A stretch of 64,000 nt of DNA, taken from contig OX637288.1 in assembly GCA_951799445.1 (NCBI GenBank), forward strand, positions 6,760,501 through 6,824,500, read 5' to 3'. The stretch comes from Pseudisothecium myosuroides (taxonomy: Eukaryota > Streptophyta > Bryopsida > Hypnales > Lembophyllaceae). This document shows positions 39,394-48,598 of this stretch, piece after piece (position 1 is the stretch's first letter; every line of letters starts with the position of its first letter). Below the pieces are notes generated by a model that was given only the letters and a program-made list of their open reading frames with translations, was not told where the DNA came from and did not search any database. The position numbers were made by a program, and so were the translations under genes.

Positions 39394-39824
39394 ATGCACT
39401 ACGCCGCTTACATGCACCATCATCCTACAATTGTGCGCCAGCTTATTCTAGAGGAAGGCACCTCTGAATGGACTAAGATGATGAAGAACCTGGAGAACGC
39501 TTACTTGATGTCTCTTGCTAGCATTGAGTCCACCACCACAGCTACAGTATGTTTGTGTACGAAATTTTGTTAGCCCATTCTCTCGAAGAAGAGTACTTGG
39601 GGCAGCGTTCAGCCGAGTGGACCGACATCAAAGAGGCCAAGGCTGCATTTATGCGTTTCTTTGCCAAGATTTTTGAGGTTGACGAATTGATCAAGACCCG
39701 CAATGCGGACAAGACCTTGAAGAATTGATATGGAGTTGTGAAGATGCCGTATGAGCTCTTCCAACCCCAATCAAAAGATTTGGGTGTAACGTTCATGGGT
39801 GTCCCCAATAGTATCACTGTTTAG
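39394..39824 (+). pseudogene. Lipoxygenase C-terminal pseudogene
   Basis: The translation follows the C-terminal part of plant lipoxygenases. The segments are HPTIVRQLILEEGT, NLENAYLMSLASIESTTTAT, then in another frame YEILLAHSLEEEYLGQR and AAFMRFFAKIFEVDELIKTR, then KMPYELFQPQ and GVPNSITV before a TAG stop at 39822-39824. Two lesions break it: a one-base frameshift at about 39547-39549, and a TGA at 39726-39728 where the family normally has arginine (KNRYG). Functional plant enzymes end in isoleucine, an iron ligand; this copy ends in valine. I do not recognise anything upstream of 39394. Either a retrocopy or the last exon of a decayed gene would fit. Not expected to make enzyme. Confidence 0.75.
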
Positions 39825-41112
39825 ACCTTTCAATCTTGGAGTAACAAAGGTTGTAGATATGGCACAAAAATTTGGATTGTTCTCCAACTTTTCAAAGTAT
39901 ACTATTGTGTGTTTTGATTATTGATTAGGCTCTTTTTGTAATAGCACAATATGGCAAGTCACGAGTTGGGTTTTGTAATATGAAAGAATGTCCATATGTC
40001 AAGTGGAGTTAGTTATAGAATCTTTTGAAGAATTCCATTCAAAAGGACTATGCATTGACATAGACTAAAAAATATCTCAAAAAAATCTATTGAACAAAAT
40101 TATATTAATGTACTATGAAAATGAATAAATTTTTTTTTGAAATTTTTTGATAGCATAGGTTGAAAGATTATAGTGTTTAAAATTAAAAGATTTTTTTGCA
40201 ATCATGTCCAATAGGATTAACAAAATTTAACTCCATAAGGGATTGAGATTTTTGCAATTCATTCAATTTTTTGTTTTTTTTTGTTACAAAAATTTCTTAT
40301 TAATTTTATAAAGTATGCATATGTGTTGTGGATCCTCAATCCAATTGTGTACCTATTTAGAATCCTCCTACATTCTAGTCCTTGAAATATAAGACAATTA
40401 CAGATAGGAAAGCAACCTATCCATAATAGATATATGCAACCTTATATACCAAATTTGGAAACTAAAAGAAGAATATAACAAAAGCTATATTAAACTGTTT
40501 TTTCCTAAAAAAACAGAAAACTTTTGGTGCTAGAAAAATTTGATCTAGAGATCCACTTGGATAAAAACATTCTTACAACGGGTGTATGTTTTTGAACTTT
40601 GTGACAAAATTTTAGAAACATACCATCCAAATTGACTTTGGAGGATTTTGCCCAAATTGCTAATTGTCACTTTGTTCTTTTGGAATTAGAACCAAAATGA
40701 AGTTGACTTTGCATTTGTATAACACAAATATTTAATTTAAGACTTTTTTATTAAAAAAACATTGAACTATTTTTACCATCTTGATTGATTCATAAGTTTA
40801 CTAAAATTTGAATACTTAATTTAAAAATTTGACACAAAGGCAAGGTTGACACATCTCTACCATGCTTTTCTAATATGACTATGACAAATTCTAAAAATAA
40901 AAAGATTTCACATGATTCTTTTGGAATAAATAAGGCTCACTTTTTAATAGACCTAATTGTTGAACCTATTTCAAAACCACCAAATTAAACCAACCAATAG
41001 GATTATTTTAATCCTAGCATTAGGGCCAAAAATTGGGCTCAAAGTCTTTTACACTGCAAGCCGGCTCAATTTGTGCCAACCACACGACCACATTAGTGGT
41101 ATATATGTGACA
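39825..41112. other. Gene-free AT-rich stretch
   Basis: No coding frame, element ends or RNA gene that I can support. Confidence 0.5.
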
Positions 41113-41115
41113 ATT

Positions 41116-41905
41116 CACTAGAAGAAACCTGCGTTTTTGGTAAAGCATTTACAATGACATTTACTATGATCCAGCTATTTTTATATTAACCCCTAAAGGA
41201 CCGAATGATCATTGAACGTACGCAGGTGATCTCAGGTAGGTTCTTATGAAGTCAATTTTGGTCGGATCTAGACTAAATTTTCACACAAGGTGTGAACATG
41301 TACCCCCATAGTGAAAATCTATTTTTTTTTCTGATCGGGTTCCCAAATCAAAAGTTATGCTGCCCTGAACTTTTCGGGCAGCCCGGGCAATCTAAAAAAA
41401 ATTTGGGAATCTTTTGCAAAAATCTCATCAATTTTTGAAATTTGGCATCCATATAACTTACATGATACATGATGCAAATGTCAAAAAAAGAAGCATAATT
41501 AGTGTAAAAATCTCACTCTAGGAGGAGTTAAAGTTTGTTGGCCCTATTGGGCAAGTTTGAAAAAAAAAATTCTTCTAACTTCAAATGTTATAATCTTTCA
41601 ATCCATGCGGTCAAAGTTTTTGAAATTTTTCCCACACATTGCCATAGTAGTCTAGTACAAATTTGTACGGTTGAATTTTGAAAAAAAATCTTTTTTTTTT
41701 TCATTTTTTTTTTGACTACCCTAAAAAGTGGCAGTTTTTTTCACAATTTCTTCTTGAAACATGCCTCGGGGCTTTTAGGGGTTAACAATGACATCAAGCA
41801 TAACATCAAGCTGATACATTTGAAGTTATTGTTAGCATCAATAGAGTCGGATCACTGTAGACGTCATCTAAAATGCATCACCAAAAACGCGGGTTTCTTT
41901 TAGTG
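41116..41905. mobile_element. Short CACTA element split by a TTAA-type insertion
   Basis: The left end CACTAGAAGAAACCTGCGTT is matched by the inverted right end (CACTAAAAGAAACCCGCGTT); similarity covers 24 of 26 bp. ATT flanks both sides (41113-41115 and 41906-41908), a 3-bp duplication. Most of its length is the nested element at 41187-41785; without it only about 190 bp of CACTA sequence remains, a miniature form. Confidence 0.8.
41187..41785. mobile_element. TTAA-type element (copy 7) nested in the miniature CACTA
   Basis: It begins TTAACCCCTAAAGGACCGAA and ends GGGGCTTTTAGGGGTTAA. The interior shares no long block with copies 5 and 6 but resembles copies 8 and 11 in style, with GCAGCCCGGGCAA and a run of AAAAAA before TTTGG. 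Confidence 0.75.
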
Positions 41906-42105
41906 ATTATTGGACTCCAAAAACTTAAACCAAAGTGCAAAAAATTAAATCACCCTAACCCCAATGTACTATTCTTCAACTTGGACCCAAATCACCCAAT
42001 ATTTTATAAATTGAGCCCTAAATTCCAACTTCAATTCCATTTCCAGCCCTACATTCCCTAATATTTTTAAATTAAAAAAATTAAAAAATTCACCTATTTT
42101 CAAAT

Positions 42106-42413
42106 GTAAGGTAGTAGGCTCATAAAGCGACCACGCTATAAAACCGATCATGGCATAAAGGTACATTTTTCTTTCTTCCATGTACCAGCAGCGTACATTT
42201 CAGGAGGTGGTCCCTTTTAGTGACCACTGTGCTTCAACTTCAAAAATTCATAACTAATTCTACAAAGGTCCATTAAGTATGAAACGACTTGGGTTAGATG
42301 CGAATTCCATTTTTCTTCCTACTAAAATTTACTTAAAATTGTTTCAAGGAGTTTAGCTTCCCCAAAATGGCAAAGAGCTCTTAGATGGTCGGTTTATGAG
42401 CCTACTATCTTAC
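42106..42413. mobile_element. 308-bp TIR element (partner at 62233-62554)
   Basis: The ends GTAAGGTAGTAGGCTCATAA and its near-exact inverse (GTAAGATAGTAGGCTCATAA) bound a segment whose interior matches, in reverse, the copy at 62233-62554. Shared blocks include GCGACCAC, CTAATTC...AAAG and ACTTGGGTTAGATGC. It ends about 370 bp before the tandem repeat of the GT31 5' region. Confidence 0.65.
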
Positions 42414-42782
42414 CCGGCAACTGCACCTCCGGTAATGCAAACTAGAATTCGCCAACTTAATTAGGGCAACGCCTGAGCAGCGAGTCCGAGTGAAAATCAG
42501 AGCGAGAATCCCGTCTTTCCAAGCTCTCGATCAGAATCGTATGTAACTTCGTCCCAATTCTGGGGTGACGGAAATACTCCCAGCGGTATGCGCGAAGTGT
42601 CGCAGTACCTCAGTGGGGCTGCCTGCTGCGCAACAACCTCCGATCCGCGCTTGAGCCATCGCCAGGTCGCGTGGAGCTTCGGAGCAGGTCCCGTCGCTGC
42701 CGCGCCTTTGAAAACAGCACCACCACCACTATCACACTGCCTTCCTCCCTTCCAAGATCCGCTTCGTATCGTCACACATTGA

Positions 42783-43182
42783 TCTGGTATTGTGCTCTTT
42801 GTTGATCTCACGAGCTGTCTTTCTCTTTCGGCATCTTCTACTTTCTGCAGGGGTGCTCGCATCATATCTTCGGTCTGTCTGGTATTGTGCTCTTTGTTGA
42901 TCTCAAGAGCTTTCTTTCTCTTTCGTCATCTTCTACTTTCTGCAAGGGTGCTCGCATCATATCTTCGGTCTGTCTGTCTGGTATTGTGCTCTTTGTTGAT
43001 CTCAAGAGCTTTCTTTTTCTTTCTGTGTCTTCTACTTTCTGCAGGAGTGCTCGCATCATATCTTCGGTCTGTCTGTCTGGTATTGTGCTCTTTGTTGATC
43101 TCTAAAGCTTTCTTTCTCTTTTGTCATCTTCTACTTTCTGCAGGAGTGCTCGCATTATATCTTCGGTCTTTCTGTCTGTTAG
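42783..43182 (+). repeat. Four-unit ~95-99-bp tandem repeat in the presumed GT31 5' region
   Basis: Units begin at TCTGGTATTGTGCTCTTTGT (GTATTG at 42787, 42882, 42981 and 43080). Each unit contains a pyrimidine-rich tract ending CTTTCTGCAG (CTGCAA in the second unit) followed by GGGTGCTCGCATCATATCTT or a close variant. That pattern resembles a 3' splice site, and GGTATTG a weak 5' site. The last three spacings are multiples of 3 or nearly so, which yields a chance 131-codon frame; I do not call it a gene. Confidence 0.85.
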
Positions 43183-43406
43183 GTTAAGTGTTCCGGAATT
43201 AAGTTGGGTGTTGGCATCATTCTCGGCCCTGGCAGATTTTTTTGAGGAAACCCTAGTTTTGATTGAACGTTTTGGAGACGTGGGCTTTCAAGCTTGATGG
43301 AGTGGTTGTGAGATTCGGTGAGGTGAGGCGGGGGCCAAGCTAGGGCCGGAACGGAGTCATGTGATTGAGTGGACGAGAGCAGCCAGGGCACACCGGCGAA
43401 ATTTGA

Positions 43407-44654
43407 GTGCGTTCTTGGTTGCGGATTTTGGTGGTTTTTGTGGGGGCCGCGATGCGGATGAGGGGGAAGGTAGGAGGAGTAGGGAGTAGTAGTGGCATCA
43501 CATGGAAGGGCGTGCTGGTGCTGTGCGTGGCGAGTTTCTGCGTGGGCTTGCTGTTCACGAATCGCATGTGGAGTGGGCCGGAGTTCGGCGACGAGGTGAG
43601 AACAGAGTGCGATCCCCAGCCTAGGTCAAGCAACGACAAGACGGAAATTGTGGACGAAGTGTCGCGGACGCACCAAGTGATCCAGACGCTGGACAAGACG
43701 ATAGCGTCGCTGGAAGATGAGCTCGCGGCTGCCCGCTCGCAGAAGGCCACGGGCGGGAATTCGCGGGCGGTGACGATGCGCGAGTCCGAGCGGGTTGGGG
43801 TTGGGCTGTCCGGGGCGCCCAGCGCGGGGCGGAAGAAGGCGTTCTTGGTGATCGGCATCAACACGGCCTTCAGCAGTCGCAAGCGGCGCGACTCCGTGCG
43901 CGAGACGTGGATGCCGCAGGGCGAGAAGCTGCGCAAGCTGGAGGAGGAGAAGGGCGTGGTGATGCGCTTCGTGATCGGGCACAGCGCGACGCCGGGCGGG
44001 ATCCTGGACCGCGCCATCGAGGCGGAGGCCGCGCAGCACCAGGACTTCCTGCGCCTGGACCACGTGGAGGGCTACCACGAGCTGTCGATGAAGACGAAGA
44101 TCTACTTCGCGACGGCGGTGCAGAAGTGGGACGCGGAGTTCTACGTGAAGGTGGACGACGACGTGCACGTGAACGTGGCCATGCTGGGCGCGACCCTGGC
44201 GCGGCACCGCACGAAGCCGCGCGTGTACATCGGGTGCATGAAGTCGGGCCCCGTGCTGGCGCAGAAGGGCGTGAAGTACCACGAGCCCGAGTACTGGAAG
44301 TTCGGCGAGGAGGGCAACAAGTATTTTCGGCACGCGACGGGGCAGATTTACGCGATTTCCAGGGACCTGGCGCGCTACATCGCGGCGAACCAGGGACTGC
44401 TGCACCGCTTCGCGAACGAGGACGTGTCGCTGGGCGCGTGGATCATCGGTCTGGACGTGGACCACATCGACGACCGCAGCATGTGCTGCGGCACTCCGCC
44501 GGACTGCGAGTGGAAGGCGCAGGCGGGCAACGTGTGCGTGGCTTCGTTCGACTGGACGTGCAGCGGCATCTGCAAGTCCGTGGAGAGGCTCAAGGACGTG
44601 CACCAGCGCTGCGGGGAAGGCGACGACGCCGTGTGGAATTCCGATTTCTCGTAA
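43407..44654 (+). CDS. Beta-1,3-galactosyltransferase, GT31 family (Golgi type II membrane protein)
   Basis: Transfers galactose from UDP-galactose in beta-1,3 linkage to glycan or glycoprotein acceptors in the Golgi. The acceptor of this copy is unknown. The 415-codon frame has no intron. A short cytosolic tail is followed by one membrane segment (about 35-50, ending LLFTNRMW), a stem with a short coiled coil ([18 protein letters not shown], about 95-112), then the catalytic domain with [32 protein letters not shown] (the metal/UDP-binding aspartates near 250-252), [34 protein letters not shown] and [20 protein letters not shown]. This matches plant B3GALT proteins (DUF4094 plus Galactosyl_T) over full length. 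Met16 (43452) or Met18 (43458) would give the N-terminus usual for the family and are likelier starts than 43407. The third codon position is overwhelmingly G or C, very unlike neighbouring DNA. Confidence 0.92.
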   Translation: MRSWLRILVVFVGAAMRMRGKVGGVGSSSGITWKGVLVLCVASFCVGLLFTNRMWSGPEFGDEVRTECDPQPRSSNDKTEIVDEVSRTHQVIQTLDKTIASLEDELAAARSQKATGGNSRAVTMRESERVGVGLSGAPSAGRKKAFLVIGINTAFSSRKRRDSVRETWMPQGEKLRKLEEEKGVVMRFVIGHSATPGGILDRAIEAEAAQHQDFLRLDHVEGYHELSMKTKIYFATAVQKWDAEFYVKVDDDVHVNVAMLGATLARHRTKPRVYIGCMKSGPVLAQKGVKYHEPEYWKFGEEGNKYFRHATGQIYAISRDLARYIAANQGLLHRFANEDVSLGAWIIGLDVDHIDDRSMCCGTPPDCEWKAQAGNVCVASFDWTCSGICKSVERLKDVHQRCGEGDDAVWNSDFS

Positions 44655-44833
44655 CTGACTGCGCACCTGCTCGCCTGTCTGCTGGGTGGGGATCATCCTC
44701 CATCCTGTGGGCGCCGCTTCTTCACTACTTGACTACTGGGTATGTAGAGAGGGCCGGTAAGTATGTCAATAACAAGTATGTCACTGAGAGAGAGAGAGGG
44801 AGAGGGAGATTAAAAGAGAGAGGCGCGAAGGCT

Positions 44834-44872
44834 TGCATTGCATGGCATTGCATGGCATTGCATTGCATTGCA
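44834..44872 (+). repeat. (GCATT)n-like microsatellite
   Basis: Seven or so GCATT and GCATG units in the presumed 3' UTR of the GT31 gene. Confidence 0.85.
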
Positions 44873-45809
44873 GCTGAGCGTGACGTTCCACGCTTTTTGT
44901 GTCGTGGGAGAGGAACCCAAGCACCCATTGTGCGGAGAGTGTAATGACGAGATTGAAGCCCGTTCGAGCGATGTACCGGTACTAGTGTGTCTGTGGCCAA
45001 GTGTCCCATTTATTCGTAAGGTAGCTGAACTGTGCATAGGATGACCTCCGTGTAGTCGGACCGAGTAGTACCAATGTGGCTTCTGATTGATTCTAGCGTT
45101 TCAGGAATTTTTGTCTGGGCCTCTCGGTCTCTCGGGGCATCGATCGGTCCGTAGAATGGAGGCGGGCTTGCGAAGCTCCACGTGAAACTGGATGCGGCCC
45201 GGTCCTCCTCTGCATACTCCCCTGCTTGCCCACAGCGGAGGAAGCCTGTGCACCATTTGTAATTCCTAGTTGATTGATTTTTCTCAATTGTACATTGTGG
45301 CCATTGCTCCGGATCTCTTGATATTGTTGTGTCCTTTGCGTAATTGGAAGTCGCTTCTTCATCGTCTGGTGGATGCGGAGCGGGTCACAAGATGTCATGG
45401 TATCACTTTTATACGTAATATCACCGACGTCAGTTGATAAAATTGAGGGTCTGTTTGATCGCTCTTTGACAAAGGACGTTGACTTATTTATTTGTACTTC
45501 GCCGTTTTATTTTGCAGGTTTTGTGATTTGTCTGCCAATTCTTAGTAATCTTGAGCCGACTAACCGTGATTGTTTTCTATTTTTGGGTCCGTGAGGAATA
45601 ATTTTTCCATCTGTGACTCATGACCACATGTGGCAGCATGACATGCACCGATTTCTTTTCCAGGCATTCGGGGAGGAATATTCTTTGGACAGTTTGCTGG
45701 CCAGAAGTACCTTCCTCTTGCCATCCTCAGTTCAGTAGATGGTTTCTGTAGGAGCTCATGTGTCTTCGAGCACAGTGATCAGAGCATCCCCTATGGTACG
45801 TTAAATTTT

Positions 45810-45941
45810 GGCCCTCCAAACTGATAGGCGTTTGAGGTTTGAGGCATGCAAGTGGCCCTCCAAACTGATAGGCGTTTGAGGTTTGAGGCATACAAGTGGC
45901 CCTCCAAACTGATTGGCGTTTGAGGCATGCATGAGAACCCT
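45810..45941 (+). repeat. 44-bp minisatellite, three units
   Basis: Units starting GGCCCTCCAAACTGATAGGC lie at 45810, 45854 and 45898. A degenerate tail (TTGAGGCATGCATGAGAACC, twice) continues to about 46000. Confidence 0.9.
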
Positions 45942-46366
45942 GGTGGTGCTTAAAATTGATTGGCTATTGAGGCATATTGAGGCATGCATGAGAACCCCTT
46001 AGCGCAGTTTGAGGTTGTGACACTTCATTCCGCAAAAGGGAGATGGGTAAGGGTAAAAGGTTTAATTTTACACTAAAAGAGAGTCAACGTGCAATCATAA
46101 CAATATTTTGCCTTGCTTTTCCTTTTTGAAGGGCTTGCCTGAGAAAGCTCACATAGTGAAGTAGTCATTAGATTTCAATGAGCCTATGATAGTGGCGTGC
46201 TTGTTGGTTAGAGGTAGGGAATCTCATTTCTTGCCAAAACTCGTTGGACCTTCAAAAGGCAACCATTTGAAGGACCAATAGTGAGGCTCTCAATCTCCTC
46301 AAATTTCCACTAACTTTCAAAACACATAATAGCTAGGTATTTTGGGTCTATGGCTTTTCTTCCCTT

Positions 46367-47301
46367 TTAACCCCTAAAGGACCGAGGCCTTTTTTCTGCC
46401 AAAGAACATTGAAAATTGTCATTTCCATAGTAAAGAGTTAAAAAAAAATTTAATTGTTTTTTTTCACATCTAACCATAGGATCTTACACCTAACTAGTAT
46501 TAAAAAGTGTGGAAAAAAAATTCAAAATTTTTGACCGCATAAATTGCAAGATATGTGTGTTTAAAGTGGAAAAAACAAAATTTTCAGCACATTGTGGGAT
46601 TAGATTTTTTGACTTTAAACATTTTAAACTTAAAATATTTGCACTACAAAGTTTTGAGCTTTAAACCTTTATAGTGGAGAATTGAGTTGAGAGTCTAGGA
46701 AAGAAAGAAAAATTCAAAAAAATTAATTATTATTCTTAAAAAAGTTATAAAGTAGAAGTAGGTACAAGATAGAAGGAAAATCTAAAATATTAATATATTT
46801 TAGATGGAATTAAAATGCACTAATCCCAATGGTGAGATTGTTCTAGAAAGTAAACTAAACCATGCAAAAAAAAATTGAAAAAATTGAAAAATTGCATTTA
46901 GAAATGAATCCTACAAGTTATTTTTTTCAAGAAGATGCTCTAACTGCCCAAAAAACAAGAATGTCCATAATTTTCTCATAACATATCCAAATAAAATGAA
47001 TCAAAGGTTTCGAAATAGGAAAAAATATAATCTATGAGAAAAAAAATATTAAAAAAAGAAATTCAAAATTTTGCAAATTTTTTTGGTGCCCAGGTTGCCC
47101 CCCGTCCCCTGTTTTGATCTTATTTGGTCATAACTGTTGTTTCCAGGCACCGATTGTGAAAAAAATTATATTTCCACGAAGCTAATCAGATTTTCTACCT
47201 CCAAAAAAAATTTCAAAAAATCCGGAGAAAATTTCAGCCCATAGGTACCTGCTCAAAAACGCATCTGTCCCCCGAAGGGACAACTGTCCTTTAGGGGTTA
47301 A
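46367..47301. mobile_element. TTAA-type element, long form (copy 8)
   Basis: It begins TTAACCCCTAAAGGACCGAG and ends TGTCCTTTAGGGGTTAA. At 935 bp it equals copies 1 and 4 in length. Shared interior blocks include the ACCATAGGATCTT motif (46475), TTGCAAGATAT and AATGAATCAAAGG. The overall order of blocks matches copy 1 in the same orientation. Confidence 0.8.
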
Positions 47302-48171
47302 AGTAGAGATACCTATAATGGATAGCTTAAGCATTTCAACCTATAGGATATAGGGAATTTGTTGAGAGATTGAGCTTGATGTGTGCTTAAATAAGGATGA
47401 GGAAGAATGCAAAAAAAAAAGGATTTTTTTCCTTAAGAATGAATATTTTATTCAATGTAAATGTGAATTTTTCATTTGAATCCATCTTGGTCTCATTATA
47501 GCTTCACCTAAAACAGTTTGCTTTGAAACTTCTTCCTAATCAAGGAGGGAAGAGAGATAAGTGGACAGGGAGGTGTAAAGAAAGAATCTTTTTCAATGAA
47601 CAAGACATCCAACTGTTGTCCACTGTAGGACACCCTACAAAGTCATCAAACGGGGTATCTCTACCTTAATTCATGTTTGGTTCTTTTATGCAAATGAAGC
47701 TGTCTCCCAGTTGCATGAACAGAATACAAGTCTCCGGGCTGCACAGCCAGGTCTCTGCGCAAAGTTCCATGGATGTGTACTGTCTTGTGATCCAGAGGTA
47801 CAGACTTATACTTACCGGGAGTCTTATTATTAAGTTTGTGGGTCAAGAACTTGAGTCTGAAAGCATGTCCAAAGCTGCGGTTTCACAATCGATTTCGAGG
47901 TTTTCGAGGTTCAGACGGAGGTCCCCACTTTGCTCCTTTTACAGTTGTCACACATGCAGATTCCTCCGAAAGTATTGCTAAGCATTCATCGGTACAGTAC
48001 CGAAGTAACCGAACCCTAGCCTATTGAATCTTTGCATTATCAATTAAGTTAGCTTGGGAAGGTTTCTAGGAAACTGTTGCGAGTCACAACTTGGGACTGT
48101 CAATTATTGTTTTCTTGCCGCTAAAGCAAATCTGAAGGGAGAGGCTCAAGCAACTGCATGGTTTGAAAATG
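47302..48171. other. Gene-free stretch with balanced composition
   Basis: From 47640 to 48170 base composition is more gene-like, and frames of 60-100 codons exist on both strands. None has a motif I recognise or clear splice partners, so no gene is called. Confidence 0.4.
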
Positions 48172-48174
48172 TAA

Positions 48175-48595
48175 GAGCATCGCCACTGTTTCGCAAAATA
48201 TAGGCTTGGCACAGTGGTTACGGAGCTCAGGAGTGATGTCATCCCCACCGTGGACTTGAATCTAAGCCAGCACACTGAAGAAAAGATGGTTTGGCACACC
48301 ATCTTCCTTGTGCCACTTTTTGTTGTACAATGAGCTGCAATTCTAGGGTATAATCAAGGAACAATTGACAACTTTTTTCAACATGGCCTGCCAACATGAC
48401 ACATACATGAACAGTAGCTGCAAATAGGAGCATGGTACGGAAGAGTGGGGGACCAACATCACACCGGGTTTAAATCCACAAAGTCAACACTGTAGAGCTC
48501 GCATGTTGTGGTGCCATTGTGTGGAAAATCTATGAAGTCAACATTGCAGAGCTCCCATGCCAAGTCAAATTTCTTGCGAAATAGTGGCGATGCTC
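48175..48595. mobile_element. Tourist-like (PIF/Harbinger) MITE
   Basis: The ends GAGCATCGCCACTGTTTCGC and the inverse of GAGCATCGCCACTATTTCGC differ at one base. TAA flanks both sides (48172-48174 and 48596-48598), the TWA duplication of PIF/Harbinger elements. At 421 bp it has no transposase. Confidence 0.82.
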
Positions 48596-48598
48596 TAA

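Larger units (their letters stand above)
44655..46366 (+). other. GT31 3' region and intergenic DNA with simple repeats
   Basis: The probable 3' UTR contains a GA-rich tract (44786-44807) and GCATT/GGCATT pentamer repeats (44834-44872). Composition stays moderately GC-rich to about 45600. No further coding frame shows family features. Confidence 0.45.

Noticed and set aside
42792..43187. 131-codon frame with internal repeats
   Set aside because: It is a translation of the four-unit DNA repeat in the presumed 5' UTR; period near a multiple of three explains the open frame.
43626..44944. 356-codon minus-strand and 345-codon plus-strand open frames over the GT31 gene
   Set aside because: Both are shadows of the real GT31 frame, opened by its extreme GC3; their translations are R/A/G/H-rich low complexity with no domain.
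47661..47981. Opposing 61- and 102-codon frames
   Set aside because: Composition is gene-like but no family, splice partners or start context stand out; too little to call a gene.
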